The notes under the pieces: generated by a model
Told to the model about the DNA's origin: nothing
Database searches by the model: none
The model's input: only the letters and a program-made list of their open reading frames with translations
Part shown: positions 14,499 to 23,943 of the stretch, piece by piece
Numbering within the stretch: the stretch's first letter is position 1
Layout of the letters: each line of letters begins with the position of its first letter
Made by a program: the position numbers and the translations under genes
Assembly: GCA_016771945.1 (NCBI GenBank)
Contig: QZLF01000004.1
Span: 248,001-312,000, forward strand
DNA length: 64,000 bases
Direction: 5' to 3'
DNA from: Candidatus Leucobacter sulfamidivorax
Lineage (GTDB): Bacteria > Actinomycetota > Actinomycetes > Actinomycetales > Microbacteriaceae

Positions 14499-14942
14499 TC
14501 ACTCGAAGCGGTTCACCATCGCGAGCGCCGCGCGCTCGATGTAGTCGCGGAAGGCCGCGTCGTGCATCGGGGGCAGGGCGGCCTCGTCGAGCGCCGCGTT
14601 CATGTGGAAGAGCCAGCGGTCCTTCGCCCGCGGGGTGACCGGGAACGGCTGGTGCCGCATGCGCAGCCGGGGATGGCCCCGCTGCTCCGAGTAGGTGGTC
14701 GGCCCGCCCCAGTACTGCTCGAGGAAGGATCGCAGCCGCCAGATCGCGCCCTCCCAGTCGGCGTCGGGGTACATCGGCGCGAGTTCCGGATCCTCGCGGA
14801 CGCCGGCGTAGAAGCGCCGCACGATGCGCTCGAAGGTCTCGGTGCCGCCGACCTGCGCCCAGAGCGTGTCGGTGACCGCCGGCCCTGCCTCGCCCTGCCG
14901 CAGGGTGAGGCGCGGGGCGGGGGTACCCTCGGCGTCGTTCAT
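14499..14942 (-). CDS. glbO: Truncated haemoglobin, group II
   Basis: 147 aa. Globin marks: LWAQVGGTETFERIVRRFYAG (helices A-B), PELAPMYPDADWEGAIWRL (CD region), FLEQYWGGPTTYSEQRGHPRL (tyrosine and proximal region) and RWLFHMNAAL. The group II signature YWGGPxxYSxxRGHPxLRMRH is clear. Members bind O2 or NO in redox defence. It follows the MscS gene by 13 bases on the same strand, so it may share a transcript with pepN and mscS. Confidence 0.9.
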   Translation of the reverse strand: MNDAEGTPAPRLTLRQGEAGPAVTDTLWAQVGGTETFERIVRRFYAGVREDPELAPMYPDADWEGAIWRLRSFLEQYWGGPTTYSEQRGHPRLRMRHQPFPVTPRAKDRWLFHMNAALDEAALPPMHDAAFRDYIERAALAMVNRFE

Positions 14943-14955
14943 CGCGATCCTCCCA

Positions 14956-15849
14956 TCACAGCGATCCTCCCGGCTGCTTCGGCAGCTCCGCGGCGAGCTC
15001 GATGCCGCGCTCCTCGAAGTGCTTCTTGATGAGCGCCCGCAGCTCGCGCTGCACGGCGTACTGCGCCTGCGGCCGGGTGCGCACGGTGAGGCGCAGCGTG
15101 GCGCGATCCCCGAACACGCTCTCGAGCCCCAGCACCTCCGGCTGCCCGGTGACCCGGCTCGCGTACTCCGGGAGGCGCAGCAGCTCCTCCCCGCACTCGA
15201 GGGCGGTGCGCTCGACGAGCGCGAGATCCGAGTTCGCGGGCACGGTGATGTCGATGATCGCCCGCCCCCAGCCCTGGGAGGCGTTGCCGAGCGTCAGGAT
15301 CTCGCCGTTGCGCACGAACCACAGCGTGCCGTCGGCGGCCCGCACCTTCGTGATGCGGATGCCCACGTCCTCGACGGTGCCCGTCACCTGCCCCACGGTG
15401 ATCAGGTCGCCGACGCCGAGCTGATCCTCGAACACCATGAAGATGCCGTTCAGGATGTCCTTGACGATGTTCTGCGCGCCGAAGGCGAGGCCCGCGGCGA
15501 GGATGCCCGCCGAGGCGAGGATCGCCGTGAGGTTGACGCCCAACTCGCCGAGGATCAGGATCAGGGCGATGACGACGATCGTCCAGCTGATGATGTGCCG
15601 GCCGACCGTGCCGAGGGTGCGGGTGCGCTGCACCGCGCGGGCGTTGAGGTGCGGGCCGGCCGTGAGCTCCTGCGTCGAGTCCACGGCCTGCGCGCGCTTC
15701 ACGCCCTGCACGAAGCGCTTCACGCTGCGGTCGAGGATCACGCGCAGGATCCAGTTGAGCAGCACCGCGGCGACGAGGATCACCAGGATGCGGAAGAGCA
15801 CCTGGTACTCGGCGAAGAAGGCGCTGATCGCGGCCCAGACCTCGGCCAC
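14956..15849 (-). CDS. Small-conductance mechanosensitive channel (MscS family)
   Basis: 297 aa. Three hydrophobic segments near residues 17-37, 85-105 and 108-130; the pore helix reads ILASAGILAAGLAFGAQNIVKDILNG, Gly/Ala-rich as in MscS TM3. The beta domain (FEDQLGVGDLITVGQVTGTVEDV) and a C-terminal alpha/beta domain follow. It opens under membrane tension to release osmolytes. It starts 3 bases after the pepN stop on the same strand. Confidence 0.9.
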   Translation of the reverse strand: MAEVWAAISAFFAEYQVLFRILVILVAAVLLNWILRVILDRSVKRFVQGVKRAQAVDSTQELTAGPHLNARAVQRTRTLGTVGRHIISWTIVVIALILILGELGVNLTAILASAGILAAGLAFGAQNIVKDILNGIFMVFEDQLGVGDLITVGQVTGTVEDVGIRITKVRAADGTLWFVRNGEILTLGNASQGWGRAIIDITVPANSDLALVERTALECGEELLRLPEYASRVTGQPEVLGLESVFGDRATLRLTVRTRPQAQYAVQRELRALIKKHFEERGIELAAELPKQPGGSL

Positions 15850-15852
15850 GGC

Positions 15853-18420
15853 TCAGCCCTCGCGATCCGCCCGCTGCGCGGCGAGGGCGCGCTCGACGCC
15901 GGCGAGATGCTCGACGATCAGACGGCGCAGCGCCGCGGGGGCCTCGGTGTGCCCGTCGAGCCAGGCGCGGCTCGCGTCGCGCAGCCCCTCGTTCGCGAGT
16001 GAGGCCGGGTAGAAGCCGTCGATGAGCTCGTCGGCGATCGCGTAGCTGCGCGAGGCCCACACGTCCTCGAGCGCCGCGAAGTAGCGCTCGATGTACGGCT
16101 CGAGCAGCGCGCGGTCGTGGGCGCGGGCGAAGCCGAGACCGGTCGAGCGCACGATGAGGTTCGAGGCACCGGGCTGGTCGAAGACCGAGGCCCAGGCGGC
16201 GGCCTTGCCCTCGGGGGTCGGCAGCGCCGCCCGCGCGTGGGCGGCGGACTGCTCGCCGGTCGCCGTGCGGTCGTCGGCGAGGGCCTCGTCGATCTCCTCG
16301 TTCGAGACGCGGCCTCCTGCCGCGAGCGCGATGAGCAGCTCCCAGCCGAGGTCGGTGTCGATGTCGAGCCCGTCGAGCTCGATCTGCCCGTCGAGCAGCG
16401 CGAACACGGCGTCGAGATGATCGTCGGCCGCCGCGAGGTGCGCGAAGGACTTGAGGAACTGGAACTGCCGGTCCGTGCCCGCGTCCGCGGCCCGGGCGAG
16501 CTGCCACAGCGCCTCCGCGGTGCGGTGCAGCGCGGCCTCGCGCCGTTCCGGGGCGACGTAGCTCGAGGCGGCGAGCAGCAGCTGCTGCAGCACCGTGCGC
16601 AGGGTGGTCGAGTGGGTCTCGCGGCCGAGGTGGGCGATGACGGTGTCGACGAAGCGGGAGGGCGGGAACTCGCCGTCGCGCGTCGCGTCCCAGAGCGCGC
16701 CCCAGACGAGCGAGCGGGCGAGCGGATCGGCGATGTCGCCGAGGCGCCCCGCGGCCGCGGCGAGCGACTCGTCGTCGAAGCGGATCTTCGCGTAGCTGAG
16801 GTCGTCGTCGTTCAGCAGCAGCAGCGCCGGGCGGGCGACGCCCGCGAGCTCGGGCACGTCGGTGCTGGGGCCGTCGATGTCGAGCTCGATGCGGCGGGAG
16901 CGGTGCAGCGCGCCGTGCTCGTCCTGCTCGTAGAGGCCGATCGCGATGCGGTGCGGGCGCAGCGTCGGGTGCTCCTCGGCCGCCGTCTGGAGGATCGCGA
17001 ACGACGCGTAGCGGCCCTCGGCGTCCACCGCGAACTCGGGGCGCAGCGTGTTGACCCCGGCGGTCTCGAGCCACTTCGCCGACCAGTCGGCGAGGTCGCG
17101 GCCGCTGCGGGCCTCGAGCTCGGAGAGCAGGTCGTTCAGCTCGGTGTTGCCGTGATGGTGCTTGACGAAGTAGTCGTGCACGCCGCGCATGAACGGCTCG
17201 CGGCCCACCCAGGCGACGAGCTGCTTCAGCACGGAGGCGCCCTTGGCGTAGGTGATGCCGTCGAAGTTGACGAGCACGTCCTCGAGGTCGCGGATCTCGG
17301 CGACGATGGGGTGCGTCGAGGGCAGTTGGTCCTGCCGGTAGGCCCACGACTTCTCGCTCGCCACGAAGGTCGTCCAGCAGTCGGTCCACTCGGTCGCCTC
17401 GGCGACGGCGAGCGTCGACATGTACTCGGCGAAGGACTCGTTGAGCCAGAGGTCGTTCCACCAGCGCATCGTGACGAGGTCGCCGAACCACATGTGCGCG
17501 AGCTCGTGGAGGATCGTGACGACGCGGCGCTCGCGCATCGCGTCGGTCACCTGGCTGCGGAAGACGTACGCCTCGGTGAAGGTGATCGCCCCCGCGTTCT
17601 CCATGGCGCCCGCGTTGAACTCGGGCACGAAGAGCTGGTCGTACTTGTCGAAGGGGTAGGGATAGTCGAACTCGCGCTCGAAGAAGTCGAAGCCTTGCCG
17701 CGTCTTCTCGAAGACGTAGTCGGCGTCGAGGTACTGCGCGAGCGAGGCGCGGCAGAAGACCCCCAGCGGGATCGTGCGGCCGTCGGCGCTCGTCAGCTCG
17801 CCGCGCTCCACGTGGTAGGGGCCCGCGATGAGCGCCGTGACGTAGCTCGACATGACCGGGGTCGGCTCGAAGGCCCAGGTGGCGATCGGCTCGCCGCGAT
17901 CCTCGCTCCCGACGGGCACGGGCTCCGGCGTCGGCTGGTTGCTCACGACCTGCCAGCGGGCCGGCGCGGTGATCGTGAAGCGGAAGGTCGCCTTGAGATC
18001 GGGCTGCTCGAACACCGCGAAGACGCGGCGCGAGTCGGGCACCTCGAACTGGGAGTAGAGGTAGACCTCGCCGTCGGCCGGATCCACGAAGCGGTGGAGG
18101 CCCTCGCCCGTGTTGGTGTAGCGCTGATCGGAGACGATCACGAGCTCGTTCTCGGCCGCGAGACCCGGCAGCCGGACTCGGGAGTCGGCGAAGACCTCGG
18201 CCGGATCGAGATCCGCGCCGTTCAGCGAGACCGAGAGCACCCGCTCGGCGATGAGGTCGATGAAGGTCGAGGCGCCGGGGGTCGCGTCGAAGCGCACCGT
18301 CGTCTCGGCGCGGAAGACCTCGGCGCCGGTGGTGAGGTCGAGCGCGATCTCGTAGCTGCGGGCGGCGACGACGCTCGCTCGCTCGCGGGCCTCTGCGCGG
18401 GTGAGGTTCTCTCCGGGCAC
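15853..18420 (-). CDS. pepN: Aminopeptidase N (M1 metallopeptidase)
   Basis: 855 aa, full length for actinobacterial PepN. The substrate-binding motif GAMENAGAITF and the zinc motif HELAHMWFGDLV ... NESFAEYMS are intact, including the catalytic Glu and the third zinc ligand. The N-terminal beta-sandwich contains PDSRRVFAVFEQPDLKATF; the C-terminal helical ERAP-like domain closes the active site. It removes N-terminal residues from peptides in the cytosol. A divergent DsbA-like gene lies about 100 bases away. Confidence 0.95.
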   Translation of the reverse strand: MPGENLTRAEARERASVVAARSYEIALDLTTGAEVFRAETTVRFDATPGASTFIDLIAERVLSVSLNGADLDPAEVFADSRVRLPGLAAENELVIVSDQRYTNTGEGLHRFVDPADGEVYLYSQFEVPDSRRVFAVFEQPDLKATFRFTITAPARWQVVSNQPTPEPVPVGSEDRGEPIATWAFEPTPVMSSYVTALIAGPYHVERGELTSADGRTIPLGVFCRASLAQYLDADYVFEKTRQGFDFFEREFDYPYPFDKYDQLFVPEFNAGAMENAGAITFTEAYVFRSQVTDAMRERRVVTILHELAHMWFGDLVTMRWWNDLWLNESFAEYMSTLAVAEATEWTDCWTTFVASEKSWAYRQDQLPSTHPIVAEIRDLEDVLVNFDGITYAKGASVLKQLVAWVGREPFMRGVHDYFVKHHHGNTELNDLLSELEARSGRDLADWSAKWLETAGVNTLRPEFAVDAEGRYASFAILQTAAEEHPTLRPHRIAIGLYEQDEHGALHRSRRIELDIDGPSTDVPELAGVARPALLLLNDDDLSYAKIRFDDESLAAAAGRLGDIADPLARSLVWGALWDATRDGEFPPSRFVDTVIAHLGRETHSTTLRTVLQQLLLAASSYVAPERREAALHRTAEALWQLARAADAGTDRQFQFLKSFAHLAAADDHLDAVFALLDGQIELDGLDIDTDLGWELLIALAAGGRVSNEEIDEALADDRTATGEQSAAHARAALPTPEGKAAAWASVFDQPGASNLIVRSTGLGFARAHDRALLEPYIERYFAALEDVWASRSYAIADELIDGFYPASLANEGLRDASRAWLDGHTEAPAALRRLIVEHLAGVERALAAQRADREG

Positions 18421-18509
18421 GGTGCTCCTTGTACTGCTCGACGGCTTGCTCGGTTCCGCCCCTCAGCCTACTTCCCGGGACGGCCCCGCGGCTGCGCGCG
18501 CACCGGGAG

Positions 18510-18515
18510 TAGACT
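18510..18515 (+). promoter_or_regulatory. -10 hexamer TAGACT, leaderless-type
   Basis: TAGACT ends 7 bases before the ATG of the DsbA-like gene, and no Shine-Dalgarno sequence is seen. Transcription would start at or next to the start codon. Confidence 0.45.
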
Positions 18516-18522
18516 CTGGGCC

Positions 18523-19143
18523 ATGAGCGATGCGAAGCCCCATGTCGAGTTCTGGTTCGATCCGATCTGCCCCTGGTGCTGGATGACCAGCCGCTGGGCG
18601 ACCGAGGTCGCCGCCGCCCGCGGCTTCGAGATCGAGTGGCATCCGATCAGCCTGAAGGTGATCAACGAGGGGCACGACGAGAACTCCGAGTATCTCGAAT
18701 CGCATGGCGAGCGGCACCGCCAGGGGCATCGCATGGGCCGGGTCGTCGAGGCCGCGAGGATCGCGCAGGGCGAGGGCGTGGTCGGCGCCCTCTACACCGA
18801 GTTCGGCACTCGCATCCACCCGGGCGGTCGGGACGATTTCGACGCGATCATCGCCGAGTCGCTCGCAGCCGCGGGGCTGCCCGCCGAGCTCGCCGCCGCG
18901 GCCGACGACGAGGCGGGCGATGCGCAGCTGCGCGAGAACACGCGCCATGCGCTGGAGATCGCGGGCCCCGACGTCGGAGTGCCGATCATCTCGATCGACG
19001 GGGTCGCCTTCTTCGGGCCCGTCGTCACGCCCGCGCCGACGGGGGAGACCGCGCTGCGGCTGTGGGACGGCATCCACGCCGCCGCCAGCGTGCCCGGCTT
19101 CTACGAGCTCAAGCGCGGCCGCACGGTCGGCCCGCAGTTCTGA
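18523..19143 (+). CDS. DsbA-family oxidoreductase (Rv2466c-like, mycothiol-dependent type)
   Basis: 206 aa. The active site CPWCW lies at residues 17-21 in FWFDPICPWCWMTSRW. Further matches to the mycobacterial nitroreductase Rv2466c: WHPISLKVINE, LYTEFGTRIH, VPIISIDGVAFFGPV (cis-Pro loop) and the end FYELKRGRT. Cytosolic (no signal peptide). Known relatives reduce substrates with mycothiol/mycoredoxin; the substrate here is not known. Confidence 0.85.
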   Translation: MSDAKPHVEFWFDPICPWCWMTSRWATEVAAARGFEIEWHPISLKVINEGHDENSEYLESHGERHRQGHRMGRVVEAARIAQGEGVVGALYTEFGTRIHPGGRDDFDAIIAESLAAAGLPAELAAAADDEAGDAQLRENTRHALEIAGPDVGVPIISIDGVAFFGPVVTPAPTGETALRLWDGIHAAASVPGFYELKRGRTVGPQF

Positions 19144-19150
19144 TCTCGCA

Positions 19151-19156
19151 TAGGCT
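19151..19156 (+). promoter_or_regulatory. -10 hexamer TAGGCT before rpiB
   Basis: TAGGCT ends 7 bases before the rpiB ATG. This is the same spacing as several other genes here and suggests a leaderless transcript. Confidence 0.45.
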
Positions 19157-19163
19157 GGCATCC

Positions 19164-19655
19164 ATGCGCATCCACGTCGCCACCGACCACGCGGGGCTCG
19201 AGTTCAGCCGCGTCCTGCAGGAGCATCTCGCCGAGCAGGGCCACGAGGTCGTCGACCACGGCCCCGTCGAGTACGACGCGCTCGACGACTACCCCTCATT
19301 CTGCATCAACGCGGCGATCGGCGTCGCCCGCGACCTGCGCGACGGCGTTCCGGCGTTCGGGGTCGTCTTCGGCGGCTCGGGCAACGGCGAGCAGATGGCC
19401 GCGAACAAGGTCGAGGGGATCCGCGCCGCGCTCGTCTGGAACGAGTCGACCGCCGAGCTCGCGCGCGAGCACAACGACGCGAACGTGATCTCCATCGGCG
19501 CGCGCCAGCACCCGGTCGAGGACGCGATCCGCTTCATCGACCTGTTCATCGCGACGCCCTTCTCGGGCGACGAGCGGCACGTGCGCCGCATCGGCCAGCT
19601 CGGCGAGTACGAGCGCACGGGCGCGATCGCGGGCAAGCGGGTCGACGAGTTCTGA
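19164..19655 (+). CDS. rpiB: Ribose-5-phosphate isomerase B
   Basis: 163 aa. It begins MRIHVATDHAGLEF (RpiB Asp-His substrate loop) and has GVVFGGSGNGEQMAANKVEG (phosphate and catalytic Ser/Gly loop) and HNDANVISIGAR. It interconverts ribulose-5-P and ribose-5-P in the pentose phosphate pathway, in the cytosol. It is followed one base later by the nei gene, so they are probably co-transcribed. Confidence 0.95.
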   Translation: MRIHVATDHAGLEFSRVLQEHLAEQGHEVVDHGPVEYDALDDYPSFCINAAIGVARDLRDGVPAFGVVFGGSGNGEQMAANKVEGIRAALVWNESTAELAREHNDANVISIGARQHPVEDAIRFIDLFIATPFSGDERHVRRIGQLGEYERTGAIAGKRVDEF

Positions 19656-19656
19656 C

Positions 19657-20682
19657 ATGCCTGAAGGCCATTCCGTCCACCGCATCGCCCGCCAGTTCGG
19701 GGTGAACTTCGTCGGCACGCGCCCCGAGGTGACGAGCCCCCAGGGCCGCTTCGCCGAGGGCGCCGCGATGCTGAACGGCCGCGAGGTCAGCGATTCGCGG
19801 GCCGTCGGCAAGCACATGTTCCTCGAGTTCGAGGGCGACGAGTGGCTGCGCGTGCACCTCGGCATCTACGGCGCCTGGGACTTCTCGGGCGAGATCAAGG
19901 TCGACCCGTCGATCCGGATCACCGCGAAGGGCGACACCCACCTGCGCTACGGGCAGACGGGGGAGTACTCCCGCCCCGACGGCAGCCGGCTGCGCGACGC
20001 GGTGCTGCTCGACCGCGACGCCGAGGACTCGGTCTCCTCGATCGGGGCGCCCCGCCGCACGCGGGTGCACATGGCCGAGCACGACAGCGAGAGCGCGGAG
20101 CCCGGGATCTGGCCGCCCGAGCCGCGGGGCCAGGTGCGGGTGCGCCTGCTGAACGACACGGTGTGCGCCGATCTGCGCGGGCCGACCGCCTGCGAGGTGC
20201 TCACCCCGCTCGAGGTCGAGCGCGTGCTCGACCGGCTCGGGCCGGACCCGGCGAACGCGAACACGCCCGACGAGAAGCATCGCTTCGTCGAGCGCGCGGG
20301 CAAGAAACGGACGCCGATCGGCCTCGTGCTCATGGACCAGTCGGTCGTCGCGGGGATCGGCAACATCTACCGGGCCGAGATGCTTTTCCGCGCAGAGCTC
20401 GATCCGCACACTCCGGCGAACCGGCTCGGCGAGGAGACGCTCGGCCGGCTCTGGGACGACTGGGCGCACCTGCTCGAGATCGGCATCACCGTCGGGCAGA
20501 TGATCACGATCGACGGCCTCGAGGGCGACGACTACCTGCGGGCCCTGCAGGATCGCGAGGAGCGGCACTGGGTCTACAAGCTCGAGGGCACGCCCTGCAA
20601 GCGCTGCGGCGCGAACATCGTGCTCGAGGAGATGGGGAACCGCAAGCTGTACTGGTGCCCCGGATGCCAGCGCGCCCACTAA
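19657..20682 (+). CDS. nei: Fpg/Nei-family DNA glycosylase (endonuclease VIII type)
   Basis: 341 aa, longer than typical Fpg. It begins MPEGHSVHRIAR with the catalytic Pro-Glu (after Met removal) and has VGKHMFLEF (Lys loop), the helix-two-turn-helix SVVAGIGNIYRAEMLF and a C-terminal zinc finger CKRCGANI ... CPGC. It removes oxidised pyrimidines or purines and nicks abasic DNA. An internal stretch (residues 110-160) is expanded relative to short family members. It follows rpiB by one base. Confidence 0.92.
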   Translation: MPEGHSVHRIARQFGVNFVGTRPEVTSPQGRFAEGAAMLNGREVSDSRAVGKHMFLEFEGDEWLRVHLGIYGAWDFSGEIKVDPSIRITAKGDTHLRYGQTGEYSRPDGSRLRDAVLLDRDAEDSVSSIGAPRRTRVHMAEHDSESAEPGIWPPEPRGQVRVRLLNDTVCADLRGPTACEVLTPLEVERVLDRLGPDPANANTPDEKHRFVERAGKKRTPIGLVLMDQSVVAGIGNIYRAEMLFRAELDPHTPANRLGEETLGRLWDDWAHLLEIGITVGQMITIDGLEGDDYLRALQDREERHWVYKLEGTPCKRCGANIVLEEMGNRKLYWCPGCQRAH

Positions 20683-20685
20683 TCT
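20680..20685 (+). promoter_or_regulatory. -10 hexamer TAATCT before murT
   Basis: TAATCT overlaps the nei stop and ends 7 bases before the murT ATG. This is another leaderless-type arrangement, so murT-gatD can be transcribed on its own. Confidence 0.45.
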
Positions 20686-20692
20686 GGATCGC

Positions 20693-22006
20693 ATGCGTGA
20701 TGCTCTGAGCGCCGTGACCGGCAAGGCCGTGCGGCAGCTCGCCCGCCTGCGCGGCGGCGGATCCGCCCTGCCCGGTCTCGTGATCGAGCGGATCGACCCC
20801 GGCTTCCTGTCCCGCGTGCTCGGGCGACTGCCGCTCGGCGTGGTCGCCGTGAGCGGCACGAACGGCAAGACGACCACGACGAAGATGATCGTCGAGATGC
20901 TCGAGGCCCAGGGACTGCGCGTCTTCACGAACCGCACCGGGTCGAACTTCCTGCGCGGCGTGATCGCCGCCGCTGTGCAGGAGTGCTCGCCACGGGGGCG
21001 CCTCGACGCGGACATCGCGGTGCTCGAGCTCGATGAGGCGCACGCGATCCACTTCATCGCCAGGGTGAAGCCGCGCTTCACCCTGCTGCTCAACGTGCTG
21101 CGCGATCAGCTCGACCGCTTCGGCGAGATCGACACGACCGCGAGGCTGCTGAGCCGGATCGCCGAGGCGACCACCGAGGGCCTCGTCGTGAATCGCGAGG
21201 ATCCGCTCATCGCGGCGATCGGCGAGGGCGCCGGGGCGCGCATCGAGGCGCGGGCCTTCGGCCTGTCGGAGCCCCTGCGCGAGATGTTCCCGAGCGACGA
21301 CGACTTCCACCGCGGCGCCGCTGCGGACGCGGCCGGCGGGGCGGGGGCGGATCGCGGCCCCGCGGACGTCGAGCTCGTGGAGCTCGGCGATCACGAGGCG
21401 GTCTTCCGCATCGACGGCGTGGACCACCGCACGCCGCTCAAGCTCGAGGGGCTCTACAACACCTTCAACGCGGCGGCGGCGCTCGCGACGGTCCGCCTGG
21501 TGCAGGGCGCGGTGCGGGAGGCCGGCGGTGAGACGGCCGGCACCGCCGAGGTCGTGGCGGCGCTCGCGCAGGTGCGCCCGGCGTTCGGGCGCGGTGAGCG
21601 GCTGGAGCTCGACGGGCAGCCGCTCGAACTCGTGCTCGTGAAGAATCCGGCGGGCTTCCGCCTCGCGCTCGCCTCCTTCGATCCAGCCGGGGTCGCCGCG
21701 ATGATCGCGATCAACGACCAGTACGCCGACGGTCGCGACATGTCGTGGCTCTGGGACGTCGACTTCGGCTCACTCGCGGCGGAGGGCGTCGACACGGTCG
21801 GCGGCATCCGGGCGTGGGACATGGCGCTCCGGCTCGAGCACGACGACGTGCCCTTCGGCGTCGTCGAAGAGGATCCGGTCGCCGCCCTCGAGGGCTTCCG
21901 CGAGCGCACCGCCGGGCGGCCGCGCCGCATCTTCTGCACCTACACCGCGATGCTGGCCCTGCGCGGGCGTCTGGCCGAGCTGACGGAAGTCGAGGACGTC
22001 TGGTGA
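20693..22006 (+). CDS. murT: Lipid II isoglutaminyl synthase subunit MurT
   Basis: 437 aa Mur-ligase-like protein. P-loop AVSGTNGKTTTTKMI at about residues 57-71, RTGSNFLRGV, ELDEAHA and a DUF1727-type C-terminus (LVLVKNPAGFR, INDQYADGRDMSWLWD, WDVDF). With GatD it amidates the D-Glu of lipid II to D-isoGln. The four-cysteine ribbon seen in some MurT proteins is not obvious here. The stop overlaps the gatD start by 4 bases. Confidence 0.93.
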   Translation: MRDALSAVTGKAVRQLARLRGGGSALPGLVIERIDPGFLSRVLGRLPLGVVAVSGTNGKTTTTKMIVEMLEAQGLRVFTNRTGSNFLRGVIAAAVQECSPRGRLDADIAVLELDEAHAIHFIARVKPRFTLLLNVLRDQLDRFGEIDTTARLLSRIAEATTEGLVVNREDPLIAAIGEGAGARIEARAFGLSEPLREMFPSDDDFHRGAAADAAGGAGADRGPADVELVELGDHEAVFRIDGVDHRTPLKLEGLYNTFNAAAALATVRLVQGAVREAGGETAGTAEVVAALAQVRPAFGRGERLELDGQPLELVLVKNPAGFRLALASFDPAGVAAMIAINDQYADGRDMSWLWDVDFGSLAAEGVDTVGGIRAWDMALRLEHDDVPFGVVEEDPVAALEGFRERTAGRPRRIFCTYTAMLALRGRLAELTEVEDVW

Positions 22007-22785
22007 GCGAGGAACTGGTGGGCGAGGATCAGATGGGTGCGGATCTGGTGGACGCAGAGCCGGACGCGGGGTGCGAGCTCGTCATCGTCTCGCTCTACCC
22101 GCGCGACATGAACATCTACGGCGACCGCGGCAACGTGCTCGCGCTCGCGCGTCGTGCCCGTGCCCACGGCTTCGCGCCGCGGGTGGTCGAGGTGAACCCC
22201 GGCGATCCGTGGCCCGAGCGCGTGGACATCGTGCTCGGCGGCGGCGGGCAGGACTCGGGTCAGGGCCGGGTCGCGGCCGACCTGCAGGGTCGGGGGACGG
22301 AGATCCGCGCCCTTGCCGAGGACGGCACGCCGATGCTCGTCATCTGCGGCCTGTACCAGCTGTTCGGCCACCGCTTCATCACCTACACGGGCGAGGAGCT
22401 CACCGGCATCGGCGTGCTCGACGTCGAGACGCGCGGCGGCGACACCCGCATGATCGGCAACGTCGTGGCGCAGAGCGCCGATTTCGGCGAGGTCATCGGC
22501 TACGAGAACCACAGCGGGGACACGGTGCTCGGACCGGGTTCGGCTCCGCTCGCACGGATCGTGCAGGGCGCGGGCAACAACCCGCGCGACGGCGTCGAGG
22601 GCGCGCGCACCGGCAACGTGATCGGCAGCTACCTGCACGGCTCGCTGCTGCCGAAGAACCCGGCCATCAGCGACTTCCTGATCGGCGAGGCGGCGAGGCG
22701 GCGCTACGGCTCCTTCGAGCCCGGTGCGGTGGCTGATGCGACCGCGGAGCGGGCGCGATCCGCAGCGAAACGACGACCGAGATAG
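22003..22785 (+). CDS. gatD: Lipid II isoglutaminyl synthase glutaminase subunit GatD
   Basis: About 260 aa from the GTG overlapping the murT stop. Class I glutamine amidotransferase features: SLYPRDMNIYGDRGN (GatD signature), the nucleophile Cys in MLVICGLYQLFG, and the catalytic His in GSYLHGSLLPKNP. It supplies ammonia from glutamine to MurT at the inner face of the membrane. The first 18 residues (EELVGEDQMGADLVDAEP) are an acidic extension. Confidence 0.93.
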   Translation: MSEELVGEDQMGADLVDAEPDAGCELVIVSLYPRDMNIYGDRGNVLALARRARAHGFAPRVVEVNPGDPWPERVDIVLGGGGQDSGQGRVAADLQGRGTEIRALAEDGTPMLVICGLYQLFGHRFITYTGEELTGIGVLDVETRGGDTRMIGNVVAQSADFGEVIGYENHSGDTVLGPGSAPLARIVQGAGNNPRDGVEGARTGNVIGSYLHGSLLPKNPAISDFLIGEAARRRYGSFEPGAVADATAERARSAAKRRPR

Positions 22786-22804
22786 ACCGAGATAGCGGTC
22801 TCGC

Positions 22805-23896
22805 CTACAGCAGCCCGAGCCCCTTCAGCTCCTCGCGCAGGGTCGCGCCGTCGGAGCCGTAGACCCAGGGCACGCCGTTCGCCTTGCGGTGCATGCCGGC
22901 CTTGGAGCGCCCGCCGACGAGCACGGCCTGACCGGTCGAGAGCTGCCGGATGGCGACGGCCGCGACGCTGCCCGGGTGCTGCTGCGCGAACTCCTGGTAG
23001 AGGGATTCGTCGTGCTGCCCGTCGTCGCCGAAGAGCACCCACTGCACCTCGGGGAACTCGCCCGCGAGCCGGTCGAGCTCGCGCAGCTTGTGCTCCTGGC
23101 CGCTGCGGAACCAGCGGTCGTGCGTGGGGCCCCAGTCGGTCAGCAGCAGCGGCCCCATGGGGTAGAGGTTGCGCTCGAGGAAGCGGCTGAGGGCGGGGGC
23201 CACGTTCCACGCGCCGGTCGAGAGGTAGATCACGGGGGCGCCGGGGTGCTGCGCCATGAGGTGGTCGTAGAGCACCGGCATGCCGGGCGTCGAGGTGCGG
23301 GCGTGCTCGTCGACGACGAAGCTGTTCCAGGCCGCCACGAGCGGCTTCGGCAGCGCCGTGTTCAGGATGGTGTCGTCGACGTCGCTGATGACCCCGAACC
23401 GGGCGGAGGGATCCACGATGTAGACGGGCGCCTCGACGGGCTCGCCCGCCCCGGTCTGCAACGAGACCGTGTGCCAGCCCGGGGCGAGCGAGACCCGCAC
23501 GATCGAGTCGATCACCCCGCCGCGATCCGAGACCACCTCGGTGACGTGCTCGCCGTCGATGCTCACGCGCACGCGCTGATGCGGGGCGTGGAGGCTCGTG
23601 AAGCTGCGCCAGCCGCGCACCCGCGAGACCTGCGCGACGTCGGGTCGCTGGCGACGGCGCAGCAGGATCCGGCGCTTGCGCTTCGGCTTCGCGGGCTGCT
23701 CGGGCTCCTCGGGCCGCAGGTAGAGCACCCGGCCGAGCACGCGCACCCACTCGGTGCTGCCGTAGCCGATGTAGGGGATGACGCCGGGCGTCTTGCCGCG
23801 GCTGCGGGCCCGCTTCTCGCGTCGACGGTGCACCCAGTCGTCGACCCGCGCGGCGAAGCGGGGCCGGCTGTCGGCGGGACGGGGGGCGTCGATCAT
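22805..23896 (-). CDS. App1-family phosphatase (DUF2183)
   Basis: 363 aa. The HAD-like motif ISDVDDTILNTAL gives the DxDxT nucleophile, with IYLSTGAWNVAP and LFGDDGQHDESLYQEF as the later motifs. The N-terminal half is basic (KPKRKRRILLRRRQRP) and beta-rich. Homologues include yeast App1 phosphatidate phosphatase; the bacterial substrate is unknown. It converges with gatD across about 20 bases. Start chosen at MIDAPRPADSRP. Confidence 0.85.
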   Translation of the reverse strand: MIDAPRPADSRPRFAARVDDWVHRRREKRARSRGKTPGVIPYIGYGSTEWVRVLGRVLYLRPEEPEQPAKPKRKRRILLRRRQRPDVAQVSRVRGWRSFTSLHAPHQRVRVSIDGEHVTEVVSDRGGVIDSIVRVSLAPGWHTVSLQTGAGEPVEAPVYIVDPSARFGVISDVDDTILNTALPKPLVAAWNSFVVDEHARTSTPGMPVLYDHLMAQHPGAPVIYLSTGAWNVAPALSRFLERNLYPMGPLLLTDWGPTHDRWFRSGQEHKLRELDRLAGEFPEVQWVLFGDDGQHDESLYQEFAQQHPGSVAAVAIRQLSTGQAVLVGGRSKAGMHRKANGVPWVYGSDGATLREELKGLGLL

Positions 23897-23943
23897 CCGT
23901 CCCAGTCTAGGTGCCGTCCTCCCGGTCGTCGTCCCACTCGCCG

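Noticed and set aside
16117-18522. Long plus-strand open frame opposite pepN
   Set aside because: Antisense to an M1 peptidase with intact motifs and low-complexity in translation. Only the DsbA-like part from 18523 is real.
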